Shown: positions 1 to 11,443 of the stretch, in pieces
Layout of the letters: every line of letters begins with the position of its first letter
Numbering within the stretch: position 1 is the stretch's first letter
Assembly (NCBI RefSeq): GCF_003254395.2
Contig: NW_020555859.1
Span: 1 to 64,000 of the forward strand
Source: Apis mellifera
Taxonomy: Eukaryota; Arthropoda; Insecta; Hymenoptera; Apidae
Reading direction: 5' to 3'
Length of the DNA: 64,000 nt
Notes under the pieces: model-generated
Told to the model about the DNA's origin: nothing
Database searches by the model: none
Seen by the model: the letters and a program-made list of their open reading frames with translations, nothing else
Translations under genes and position numbers: made by a program

Positions 1-1535
1 GGGAGAGAGATCTACATAACTTATCGAAATCAATTTCTCGTTGCAGAATTTGAGTAACACGGGCGAGTTTGTGTTGGATAACGTCTCTCTGAACGTTTTC
101 GATGCAGAATTCGCCGTAAGAGCATTTTTCGTGACGAAAATCAACAATTTGATACAAATTGAGTTTTCATGGAAGAATTTAGTCATAGCAATGCGAGTTT
201 ATTTTAGATATCGTCTCTCTGATCAATTTCGATTCCCAATTCGCCGTAACTCAACGATCAGCGATTTTCGTGTCGAAAGTTACAATTTTAATCAAAATCA
301 ATTTTTCATGGCAGAATTTTACATAATTTGGCGAGTTTTTGTTGGATGTCGTATTTCTGTTTGTTTTCGAACCCGAATTCGCGATTTACAGCCATTTCAG
401 CGTCGAAAAGCTACAATTTTGATCAAAATCGCGAGTTTTCGTGTCAGAATTCAACGTAACTCGAGTATCAGCTTGAAAACGACTCTCTCAACGATATCAA
501 AGCAGATTTTTTCGCCGAAACTGCGATTTTCGTGACGAAAATATACTCTACATAACTTATCGAAATCAATTTCTCGTTGCAGAATTTGAGTAACACAGGG
601 CGAGTTTGTGTTGGATAACGTCTCTCTGAACGTTTTCGATGCAGAATTCGCCGTAAGAGCATTTTTCGTGACGAAAATCAACAATTTTGATACAAATTGA
701 GTTTTCATGGAAGAATTTAGTCATAGCAATGCGAGTTTATTTTAGATATCGTCTCTCTGATCAATTTCGATTCCCAATTCGCCGTAACTCAACGATCAGC
801 GATTTTCGTGTCGAAAAGTTACAATTTTAATCAAAATCAATTTTTCATGGCAGAATTTTACATAATTTGGCGAGTTTTGTTGGATGTCGTATTTCTGTTT
901 GTTTTCGAACCCGAATTCGCGATTTACAGCCATTTCAGCGTCGAAAAGCTACAATTTTGATCAAAATCGCGAGTTTTCGTGTCAGAATTCAACGTAACTC
1001 GAGTATCAGCTTGAAAACGACTCTCTCAACGATATCAAAGCAGATTTTTTTCGCCGAAACTGCGATTTTCGTGACGAAAATATACTCTACATAACTTATC
1101 GAAATCAATTTCTCGTTGCAGAATTTGAGTAACACAGGGCGAGTTTGTGTTGGATAACGTCTCTCTGAACGTTTTCGATGCAGAATTCGCCGTAAGAGCA
1201 TTTTTCGTGACGAAAATCAACAATTTTGATACAAATTGAGTTTTCATGGAAGAATTTAGTCATAGCAATGCGAGTTTATTTTAGATATCGTCTCTCTGAT
1301 CAATTTCGATTCCCAATTCGCCGTAACTCAACGATCAGCGATTTTCGTGTCGAAAAGTTACAATTTTAATCAAAATCAATTTTTCATGGCAGAATTTTAC
1401 ATAATTTGGCGAGTTTTTGTTGGATGTCGTATTTCTGTTTGTTTTCGAACCCGAATTCGCGATTTACAGCCATTTCAGCGTCGAAAAGCTACAATTTTGA
1501 TCAAAATCGCAAGTTTTCGTTTCGTGTTCTTAAGA
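1..1535. repeat. AvaI-type satellite array, ~538-bp monomer, about 2.8 copies
   Basis: Three head-to-tail copies start at about 11, 547 and 1086, giving periods of 536 and 539 bp. The copies are nearly identical; most differences are single-base length changes in homopolymer runs. A CTCGAG (AvaI) site lies at 460-465 and again at 998-1003. The third copy breaks off near 1520, before its AvaI site. Period and enzyme fit the published ~547-bp AvaI centromeric satellite of Apis mellifera; that identity is inferred, not checked by alignment. Each monomer is itself four related blocks of 130-139 bp ending in a GACGAAA/GTCGAAA-type motif (near 139, 278, 408, 540, 676). Open frames inside the array, up to 164 codons, are by-products of the repeat and not genes. 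The first ten bases do not match the monomer. Confidence 0.85.
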
Positions 1536-1540
1536 GCTCG

Positions 1541-1912
1541 ACGATTCTTAACTAAAAATATTTATTTTTTTTTATACTTATAATCAGTGGAAGTTATGAA
1601 ATGTTTATAATTGCTTGAAAAATTTAAGCTTTTTATACATTTAATTCATAAATTAATTTAATATTTCAGGAAAAGTTTGGATTAGCATCTTTATAGTTCT
1701 ATTAGAATTTGTATAGAGAAATGGATAATATATTGTATTTTTCTCATTATATTATATTAATTATTAATTTTATATTATATTAATTTTCTTTTATTTGTGT
1801 TTTTGTTAATATTTTCAATTTCGTCGTAAATGTTGGTATAATTTGTGATCTTTTCTTATTAGAAATAGATAACACACAAAAACATATATATGTATATATT
1901 CATATTATTATT

Positions 1913-1963
<51 letters not shown>

Positions 1964-2340
1964 TCTTATTATATATATATATTTAAGGAATAGTTAATAT
2001 AATATCTATCTGGTATATTTTAATTTGTTGTATCTATATCAAATATAATCTTTAGCGATTTGTAAGGTGATATTAGATAGAAGTTTGAATATGTAATAAA
2101 TGATATATAATTGCCAAAAATTGATTATAGGTAAAAATTGAACATAAATTTTTCCTTGAAGATAAATATAAATCTCATGTTATTTTCGTTGACAATATTT
2201 CTACACATTTAGAATTATTCGAAAGAAAAGAAAAATAAAAAAGGAAGAAATACAATATAGTAGAAGCAATTTTGAAAATTAATTTGGTAAAAAGAAGGGC
2301 ATATCAAAAAAATTGTTTGAAACAGATATGTATGTATATA
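1541..2340. other. AT-rich DNA next to the satellite, with a (TA)n tract
   Basis: This stretch is almost pure A/T. A (TA)n microsatellite interrupted by TG and short AT words occupies about 1905-1980. I see no coding potential, RNA motif or transposon end here. Confidence 0.7.
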
Positions 2341-2349
2341 TATGTATGG

Positions 2350-3840
2350 ATGGATAAACGGGTAATATATTGTAATACTGTCGTATTTTACGTGAAACGC
2401 AATAATATAAATTATTGGAAAATATAAAACTATATTACACACTTAATCTGCTATTTACTTTTAGATTTATACTAGTATTATTAGTTTGATTAATCGAAAT
2501 TGTAATTTAATATATAGTCACAAAATTTTTTTTTATACTATCTCGTAAAGAATTTGAATTATTATGAAAGATTTGATTTCAATGAAAATATTTATATATA
2601 GCAATATATTAAAATGTTATATATAGAATAATTTATTTTTGGATAAAAAATTGAAATGTACTCTCATTTTTTCATGTGTTTGTATACAGTTTCTTCTGAA
2701 AATATATTTTTTTCTATCTCCGATATTTGAGATAGAATTAAATATTTTATAGTTTAAAATTTTGCTTTATCTTGAATTATTATGAAATGAAATTATCTAC
2801 AGAAATGAATTAAATATATATATGTATATAATATATATTTTATTCTTTTATATAAGTGAAAATTATGATAAATAATATTTTTAACAAAATAAATAATTTT
2901 TATCTTTATGAAAAATTTTTGTATATCTGTTAATGTCAGTATTTTTTAGTCGGTAAACAAATTCATGATATTTACCTATTTTAATATTTATTAATTAATT
3001 TAGTTAAATTATATATATAATAAATTATGTTAAAATAATATTATCAATATATATGTTTAATTTTTAAATTATAACATATCGAGTGTTATTTTAAGAAATA
3101 ATATAAATTTAAATATTGTATATTTAAATTTAAATATGTATTCGGCCGTCACATTTAGTTATTTTCTAATAATTTCTTCATATATATAATGTGTAATTTA
3201 TATTCATATTTATTTAATATATAATAATATCAATAAAAATAAAGTATATAATATAAAATATAAAATCTAAATTTATAGCATAATTTTAAAACATTGTAAT
3301 GAATATATAATACATAATCAATGATCATAATCTATATGAAAGTATAATATTTGACATTAAAGAAAATAAAAAAACATATATCAGTCGATGAAATAAATAA
3401 ATATTTTATCAAATTTTTATTTGTTCTTTTCTTATGTCTTTAATTTGAAAATTTAAAAGAGTAAATAATTGAAATATTTTCCTTATTAATATTTTTACAA
3501 ATTTACATTACAAAAATATAATAAGTTTATATAATAGAAATATAAAATATAAAAAAATATAAATCTCACATAGAGTCTCATTTCATATCAATATACATAG
3601 TTTTGATTTGGTGAAATTTTTAAAATTAAACGTTATAATTATAAATTTAATTTAATTATAAAAATGTAAATATAATGTAACTCATATTCTTTATAGTTAT
3701 AAATATTAGTAATTAATTATAATAATCATTTTTAATTATAATATTCCATTTTAAATATATTTTTTCAATAACGAAATTTATTTCTTTATATCATTAATTT
3801 GAAATAATATTATTTAACATTTTGCAACAAATTCTCAATC
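2350..3840 (+). repeat. Dispersed repeat pair B, copy 1
   Basis: This AT-rich segment aligns colinearly with 12735-14700 in the same orientation. Shared landmarks include GCAATAATATAAATTATTGG (2399 onward and about 12785), the block around TATATAGTCACAAAA, the motif GATAGAATTAAATATTT, and TCATAATCTATATGAAAG near 3325. Similarity is patchy with many indels, so the duplication is old. No coding frame is visible in either copy and I cannot assign it to a known transposon family. Confidence 0.75.
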
Positions 3841-3889
3841 CTTTCTTTACGTTTATGGGTTTAGAGATTATATTAGGAAAAAGAAAATG

Positions 3890-4250
3890 TAAATTTATAA
3901 TTTTTTAAATTGTAGAATATTTGAACGATTTTCATGGCAACCAGAAAACATTCCTCTTTAAATCGACTTTACATCCGTTATTGTCCTCTGGATTGATGTA
4001 TTATCAAAGAAGATATAATTTTGCAATTTTTAAAATCATGGAATTTTTGAGCTATTGTATTTCTGAACATAGAAAAGATACATATATTTTTCTGAGATAG
4101 TTGCAAACATTCCTCTTTGAAACGCAGTCTCAATCATTATTAAGTAAAGTAAGTTTTTGGATTTATTATCTTCGGTATTATTTTTCATCTTCGGAGTAAA
4201 GAAGAGTAATTGTACAATTTTTAAAAATGTAGAATCTGAGAAAAATGTTC
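3890..4250 (+). repeat. Degenerate short tandem repeat, about three units
   Basis: A block of the form CAATTTTTAAAAnnnnnGAAT recurs near 3898, 4022 and 4215. The phrase AAACATTCCTCTTT occurs at about 3949 and again at about 4107. Units are roughly 125-190 bp and heavily diverged. The role is unknown; it directly precedes the R1-like relic. Confidence 0.4.
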
Positions 4251-4299
4251 CTTTCTTTTACTTGGGTCGTGTGACTTTACACAGTGTCTCGTGTTGGTT

Positions 4300-5095
4300 G
4301 ATCTGATGGCGAATCGTTGAAGAGTCGACACTCTTCGGCAAGTGCAGTGCCAGCTCGCCATCAAAGTCGCGAGTTTCTAAATGATAACATTGTATCGGAC
4401 TATTACCTTCGCATCTCTTGGAGGATTTATAAATGCCAAGATATACGTTGATGCGGCGGTGACTTGCTAGCAGAGACTATTGGGTGACGAAGTCCGCAAC
4501 TGCTCTTTCTCAGCGCATCAGAACTGTCTGCCCGTTCTGAATGAATATATCGACTTCGACGTGAGATTTATTTTTCATACGATATATGTGCTAACTGGTC
4601 ACAGTTGCTTCAGTTCTTACTTGTGTCGCATCAGAAGAAAGGCTACGGAGTAGTACTCAGCCCCTCCTCCACTTACAATATGACTTGGCATATTTCCCGA
4701 GAATGAAGCATTTGCGGAGGACCGCCGTGTTCTAATCGTGAAGATAGAAGCGGATCTTTCTTCAATTATTGTTCCGTTCATACTGGCGGGAGAAATAATT
4801 GGCGTCTAGTAGCCTTCTTATAAGAAGACTTTATAGTATAAGTTATACTATAGTATAGTATAAGCTTCGCATAAGAATATAGTAAGTATAAGAATATACT
4901 TCGCATAAAAAGACGGTGAAGGGAAAGTAAGACACCCATGTTCTATTTTGCAGTACAGGAATAATGGGAGAAGTAGCAGCCCTTTCTTCGGTTCAATAAA
5001 TAATAATTAGGTCTAATCATATCATCACGCCATCCTGCGGAAGCACTCCTCGCTTAGGTCACGCGATGCTTCATTGTATTAGCGAGGAAAAAATT
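4300..5095 (+). pseudogene. R1-like non-LTR retrotransposon ORF2, 3' fragment (decayed)
   Basis: This GC-richer island stands out from its surroundings. Its + strand translation, with stops and frame changes, resembles the C-terminal third of ORF2 in R1-clade non-LTR retrotransposons. A stretch at 4575-4640 reads YVLTGHSCFSSYLCRI, close to the family's 'LTGHGCF..YL.RI'. About 4720-4790 reads EDRRVLIVKIEADLS, close to the conserved 'RR.L...IG.DLS'. An earlier piece near 4330-4420 reads as QVQCQLAIKVASF. Cysteines of the usual zinc knuckle are not preserved. A TATAG/AAGCTTCGCATAA low-complexity stretch at 4826-4910 interrupts the frame. Segment 4940-5090 is shared with 31733-31905, so both are 3' ends of related elements. 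R1 elements usually sit in 28S rDNA; no rDNA is seen here. Confidence 0.7.
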
Positions 5096-5414
5096 GGAAA
5101 AAAAATTGATTCAATATAAATCAAACTATTTAGAATGTTATATATATATATATATATATAAGATTTCGATCAGGGAGATGAAAATGACATTCGAAGATAT
5201 TAGTCGTAAGTAAAAGAAAATATATAAAAATAAGCGAAATAAAAGAAAAGAATAAAATTTGTTAGAGGAAATATTGAAATAAAATAATCAAATTTGAAAC
5301 TTAGACGAAGTGATGGAAATATTTATAATTCACTAAAAAACACACTAAAAAAAAAATCTCGGGGGACGAATATAGGACCATAGAACCAAGAGAAGTTCTT
5401 TGCAAGGACTAACT
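5096..5414. other. AT-rich spacer with a short (TA)n tract
   Basis: A (TA)n run lies near 5140-5160. The short GC-richer phrase CTCGGGGGACG at about 5358 is isolated. No gene or element end is recognised. Confidence 0.6.
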
Positions 5415-6045
5415 ATTTTTCAGATATTTTGTTGACAATCCTGATACCATACTTAGTAATAAAAGAGCTATCATAATTTGAATATTCAAAATAGTGAGAA
5501 TTATTTTCCATTTATAAAATTATGTTAGAATAATCATCCAAGATTAAAAACTAAAATATATTCGAAACTATAAATTAACGATATAAAAATAAAATACCTA
5601 TAATATGTCTAACTTATTCGTATATATATAATTATTATTTTAATTATTCAAATACGAAATGATTAAAAAATTAAACTATTATTAAAATTAGTCTACACAT
5701 ATTATGAGATATTATAAAAAAATATAAAAAATATTTAAAAAATTGTTTTATATTATATAGATACATTAGAATATTCTGAATTCTATGCCTAAAATAATGT
5801 ATCGAGGTTTAGATTGTTGTTTTATTGCTATTATTATTATTTCTATTATTATTTTATATTATTATTATATTATTATTATTATTTTATTGCTCTCTCTCTG
5901 TAACAATCGGATTAATATATAAATACCACGCTAGAAACAAAAATACATATAAAAATAGGCGTTTACTTCCATATTACAAAATTCATTAATCACAAAATTA
6001 ATCAAACAGTTCTTTCAACGAAACTCTTTTCTAGCAGTGAATATA
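5415..6045 (+). repeat. Dispersed repeat pair D, copy 1
   Basis: This segment aligns in the same orientation with 44915-45400. Landmarks in both are TTGACAATnCTGATACCATAC near the start, ATAAATACCACGCTAGAAA (5919 onward) against AAATATCACGCTAGAAATA, and TCTnGCAGTGAAT at the end. Copy 1 carries an extra (ATT)n-like tract at 5825-5885. The phrase ATATAAATACC resembles a TATA box, so a solo LTR or other regulatory repeat is possible, but no matching ends were found. Confidence 0.65.
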
Positions 6046-6338
6046 CGTATAGAGATTTTAGTATTTTTATTTTTAATTTTTGAAAAATTATGTAGTTCAT
6101 ATATTAATATTTAAATACATCAACATTCGAAAAAAGATAGAATTTTAATTTTTCTTTTTTTTTAAATTCTGAATTAATATTTATAATTAATGTTACATTA
6201 TTGTTAGTTTCGAACGTTCCTGAAACTGTGATATAGAATAGTAATAAAAATAATTATTACCAAATTTATTTAACATTCAGTTCAATTAACAAAATGATCA
6301 AAAACAAAGTTCATATGCTAATGACGGCTCAATTGTCA
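6046..6338. other. AT-rich spacer
   Basis: No recognisable feature; the sequence is A/T-rich with no open frame of note. Confidence 0.6.
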
Positions 6339-6738
6339 TTAAAATTCGAAATTATATTCGAAAGAAGTTCTAAATTCAAAAAGTTTCTTGAAAGATAGAG
6401 AATTGTAAAAATTCAAAAGATTTAACGGTTCAAAAAATACTGACGATTGGTTCTCAAACACATCAAAAATTTCTCCCAAAACGGTGATATTCTCTAAAGC
6501 TTTCTTCATATTAATCTCGCAAGCAGTAAAATACATTGTTCAATAATAGATCAACTCTATCATTAAGCGATACTTCCAATCCAAAGAAAATTTCTAATAT
6601 GAGTTTAGAAATTATGTCACAAGTCCGTTTCCCAGGAAGTTCTTCCGCACATGTTTGCAGTAAATTCTTCTCAAGTAGGATGAGTTGATTGCCGTTGAGA
6701 TTGACATGGTTGGAAGTGTAGTTTCAAACCAGATAGAC
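6339..6738 (-). pseudogene. Broken coding fragment, unknown protein
   Basis: Reading the minus strand from about 6723, an open stretch of some 70 codons has ordinary, non-AT-driven composition (residues such as CAEELPGKRTCDII) and ends at a stop near 6508. A second frame, offset by one base, is open from 6536 to 6339 (65 codons, beginning MYFTACEINMKKALEN). Joined by a single frameshift they would make one continuous fragment of about 130 residues, so this looks like a decayed gene piece and not two genes. I do not recognise the family. It has no signal peptide or membrane segment. It may come from a host gene copy or from a transposon; the sequence does not decide. Confidence 0.45.
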
Positions 6739-6739
6739 A

Positions 6740-7290
6740 CTTCAGTTACACTGAATTGTTACTAAATACACAAAACAAAAGTTTATCAAGTTTTTCCCTC
6801 AAAAACTATATTGTCCTTGCAGCATTATCCTATGCCTAATGTTCAATTATCTGGACATCATATCTTCAGTATCTAAACAATTATTGTTGTTTAAGACAGA
6901 AGGAAAAATAAAAAACAACAAGATGCAATTGTACAATTTCTCTATTTTTTTTTATTTCTCTGTCCGTCTTTTTTCTTTTATTTATTAATATATCTTTTTT
7001 TAAACGTATAAACGATTTTACATTACATATTACAATATTCTCAATTTAGATTTTATTTGTTTCTTATAATCTTTACCTTTTTATAAAGGTCAATATATAT
7101 ATAATTAATATGATAAAAAAATATATTTCAATTTTAATATATCAAATATTAATTATTATAACCAATTATTAAATTAGATTAATAAATAAATAAATTAATA
7201 AATTAATAATTAAAATAAATAAATAAATAAATTACAATAAAAATTAATAAATAAAATACAATAAAACATTACTATTGTATATACAAATAT
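6740..7290. other. AT-rich spacer
   Basis: Low-complexity A/T sequence including TAAATAAATAAAT-type runs near 7180-7230. No gene or structured element is seen. Confidence 0.6.
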
Positions 7291-7294
7291 AATA

Positions 7295-7480
7295 TAATAA
7301 ATATCCGCGGTCCCTGTGTAAAAATCTACGTATATAAATAGTCACTCATATCGCTTTGGACCTTTCGTAATAAACTACGACGAATGATTAAAGGAACAAA
7401 AATGCATAAGATTGACCATTAAATGGGAAAAATTACGTATTGCCAGCGATGCTGATCCATGGAAATGCCAAAAAAAATAG
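7295..7480 (+). promoter_or_regulatory. GC-richer patch with a TATA-like box
   Basis: The patch begins with CCGCGGTCCC (7304) and carries TATATAAATAG at about 7331, a good match to a TATA box, followed by less A/T-biased sequence up to GCTGATCCATGG near 7450. It lies just before repeat A copy 1 and is not present before copy 2. No downstream gene is recognised, so a promoter role is a guess. Confidence 0.25.
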
Positions 7481-7513
7481 AGGAAAATGGAATCTGTATA
7501 AAAAAAAAAATCA

Positions 7514-10500
7514 TAATTTAAAACAAGATATATAAATATATATATAGATATATATATATAATGATTATTTAAAAAAAAAAAATTGAAGTAAGAAAGATGA
7601 AACTCTAAGTTAATGGAAAATATTTAATAAAGATAATTCGCGTAATCGATATTATTTAATTTCACTAATTCTAATAAGTGTGCGAAACGTAATTAAAAAT
7701 ATTCGAAATAAAAATGTAATTTGTTTAATCTTTTGTACTTTAATTGTAATATTCTTAATAATTCATCTATATTTATTATGAGTTACTTATCTACTTATTT
7801 ACTTATTACTTACTACCAAGAATATATATATTGTTACGGTAAAAAATAATAATGAAGAAAATAAAAATGTATATTTTTTATAATTATATTTTCCATATAA
7901 AAAATCAAATTTTATTGCTGATCTGATTAATCATCGCGTTCAATGATTGTTAAAATAATTGTTCATATTGAAATTACTTTTTCCTGTCTTATAGCAAACT
8001 AGTAACGTACAGAAAAAATAATAAAATTTTTAGAATAGATATATAAAATTTTTTGAAAATGTTATAATGTAATTGTATAAAAATATTGTATTAAAACCAA
8101 TAACCAAGCTCAAATTTTATTTTAAAAACTGATATCTATTTCATGAATAAATGTAACAAAGTAATAGTTTAATATAAAAAAATCGAATAAATTATTCTTC
8201 TTAAAAGAATTATCAATCATAATAATATGTACAAAATAATATCATAAATTATTGAATAAATTAAATAACAATATATAAGGAAAGTAGAATAATCAGGAAA
8301 CATAATAAAAAGAAATTACAAGATAGATTAGTCACCTGAAGCGAAACATCCAAAAACACGATTTTTGACGGAAAAATGACATCTCTGACACTGCGATTTC
8401 GATTATCGAATTGAACGAAGAAGATATGCTTGAAGTTCATCGAAATATGTCGAGCGATGTACAGTCATGAATCATCGATTACCCGAAAACAAAATATTTT
8501 CTATTCTGAACACAATATCAAAATAAATATAAAAACGATACATAGTATTTTCTAAACAGACAGAATTATTATAGAAACATTCTCAATTTTGAATCGAATG
8601 CTAAATAGATATTTAATATATGAGAATATGTATAAAATTGATTGACAATAATCTCGTCTAATTACTTTTATTTCTTAATTACTTTATATATGATTAAAAA
8701 GTAAGAGACACTTATAATAATTACTGTCTTTTATTAAAATAAAAATCAAATCTTACCATAGTTGCACGAAAGTCGTGATACATAACCTATCACACTTTTG
8801 AAATCATTCCATTAATTATTTAATCTCCATTATTTAATTAAACTGCACAAATGATCTGCACAAATATAAATAGAAATTAGAATCGTAAAACCAATTTTAT
8901 ATTAAATAATGTTAAAATAAAACAATAATTAAATACAAATCCGGATTTCGGATGTTTTTAGTATGGATTATTAATAACGATAGAAAATCAATTTAATTTC
9001 GATGTAATAATACTTGTACAAAATGATTCAATACAAACATGTTAATTTAAAAAAAAATACTAATAATCTATAAATTAAACCATCAATTCAATAAATATTA
9101 AATTCCACAAATTACGATATATCTATATAATTTATCGATATAACGCAATTTCTCTCTATGATTTTTGACAATAGACTAACGCCATACGCATTGATTCGTC
9201 TAAATGTTGAACTTTAACGATTTCCTGATTGGCTGAGTGACATGGTTTCATACTCACTTAAATTGCGCGAAAATTGAAATATAACTCAACTAATAATAAT
9301 AATAAGAATGAATAATTAATAACAAAGTTAAAAAAAAAATAAAAAGTTCATTATAAGATAATTAAATATATAACAAACGAAATTTAAAATATAGGGAAAA
9401 AGTTAAAAATAAATTAAAAACAAAATAAATAAAGTATAACAAAAGCATAAAATTATATAAAACTGAATAAAAATTATTATATACCAAAATAATATAAGAA
9501 TTCTTTCAATAAGTTTTAAAATAGTAAAAATTTGAAAGTTTATTTCATCATATCGTGATTATATATAGTTTGATTGACGATTTTAATTTATGATTATAAT
9601 TATTTTTAATATTAATAAATAACATTTAAAATATTTTAATATAACTTATAAATTAAAAAGAATAATATAAAATCATATTTAATTTGTATTTATAATGCGT
9701 AAGAATATATTAATTTTTAAGTGTATTATAGTAATAGAAATTAAAAACAAAAATCTAACAATAATTATAATTACAACAATTAAATTATAAAAGAAAACTC
9801 ATTTTCGAGCATGAACAGATAAAATACATTCAAATCCAACCGTTGTTATCTTATCCGTCTCGTCCCGATTTCAGAGAGAAAATATCATCGATTTTGCTTC
9901 TTCCATCAAATTTTTGTAAGAAACACATTGAATTTCAATTTTTATCTAAATTTAATTCTTAATTTGCTTTAATTTTTAACTTTTAACTTTATTTCATTTC
10001 TAACTTTTAATTTATAATTTATTGATTAACTTTTCATTTTACTTTTAAATTTCTTAATTACATTAATTTTATTATTAATTTTTAATTATTTACTATTAAT
10101 TTTTAAATTTATATTAATTTAATTTTAATTTATAATTTGTTTGAAATTTTATTTATATTTAAATATTAATTTTATTTTAATTCGTTCTTCAATTTTTAAT
10201 TTATATTAATTTTTAATTTTTAATTAACTTTTTATTAAATTTAAAATTAAATTTAACTTTAAATTTAATTCTTAAATTTATTTTTATTTATTATTTAGAT
10301 TTTAGTTTACCTTGACTTTAATGATTAATTTTAATATAATTTATAATTTTTTATTTAACTTTTAACTTTTAATTTTATTTCAAGCTAATTTTTAACTTAA
10401 TTTCTCTTCTAACTTTTAATTTAAGAAAAGAAATTTTTTTTTTCTTTTTATTTAATTAGATTTTATATTTCTAATTTTTTATTCGCATTAGCTATTATTA

Positions 10501-11443
10501 TAAAATTATTGTTCCATTTGTAAAAAATTTTAATAAGCATAAATTTATAATTTTTTTAATTCCATAATAATTTGTGTATTATATATAATATTTTTATAAT
10601 ATAATTATTATATATATATACGTTGATTGGAAGGTAATTTTAGGATTTAAGAAAAAAATCAAATAACAATCACAGATCTCTGAGGGAAATGTATCATCAA
10701 AATATTGTTCATCTCATCAATCAATTACACGTATATATTAATGCGAATAATAAATTTACTAAATGCTTTAGGTTTTTTTGCTAATGAATTAAATATTGCA
10801 CGATTATTTGAATTTTTATTTAAATTCTATTGTAACAACTATTAGTAAAAATTTTTATTAGCACAAAATTAGGATTATTTACTGTTATACATTATCAATT
10901 ATTCTTCACTAATTTTTATTTCTAATTTTTATAATTTAGTTTTTTATTATTATTTTTATTTAATATTTAATATTTATTTTTATTTAATATTTTATCATTA
11001 TTATTTTATTTCATATTACACTGTTATTCTTTGATTGATCAGTATTCGCATTGTAATTTATAGTTATAAAACGGTCCGTTACATAACTAAACATATACAT
11101 AATCTATAATTGTTTTTCACGTAAAATGGCATTTAGAATATCTTAATACAATAATAGTGGAATAATACAATAATGGTAGAAAATGTAAATTTAGTTTTAA
11201 TTTATAAAAATATATAATATGTATCATTAATTTATAAATATATATATATATAAATATATATAGTTATTACGTTAATATCGTAATAAATTGTTAAAGACGT
11301 AATAAAACGATAAAAGTAAAAAATAAAGATATATCAATTTTTTATCGTAATAAATTATTACGATATAATAAATTAATAATAAAAGTTAAAAAATTCTTGA
11401 ATTATTGTACTCAAAAAATCAGATTTGTTGCAATCGATAAAAG
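7514..11443 (+). repeat. Segmental duplication pair A, copy 1 (3.9 kb)
   Basis: The segment is colinear with 33691-37603, about 26.15 kb away in the same orientation. Both begin at TAATTTAAAACAAGATAT and end near TTGTTGCAATCGRTAAAA. The core, roughly 8180-11040, is almost identical; about 9870-10600 shows no difference that I can find by eye. Both edges show clear substitutions and indels. The largest core difference is a (TA)n tract, short here at 10608-10620 and long at 36768-36810. No coding frame, terminal repeat or transposase is visible inside. It ends in a pyrimidine-rich low-complexity zone (TTTTAATTTTTAA words, 9930-10440). Confidence 0.9.
9140..9260 (-). promoter_or_regulatory. Candidate minus-strand promoter patch inside repeat A copy 1
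   Basis: On the minus strand this patch contains CAGCCAATCAGGAA at about 9230-9217, a CCAAT-type motif, in GC-richer sequence. Downstream on the same strand are a donor-like ATG|GTAAGA at 8757 and an acceptor-like TTCAG|AATAG at 8506/8505. The patch itself is repeated in copy 2. It is a weak candidate with no recognisable product. Confidence 0.2.

Noticed and set aside
41..535. A 164-codon open frame in the satellite
   Set aside because: It lies wholly inside the tandem monomer and is broken by one-base indels in the other copies.
4304..4363. Hairpin TGATGGCGA/TCGCCATCA with inner GAAGAGT/ACTCTTC
   Set aside because: It lies in the coding part of the R1-like relic and has no second copy to test pairing; probably chance.
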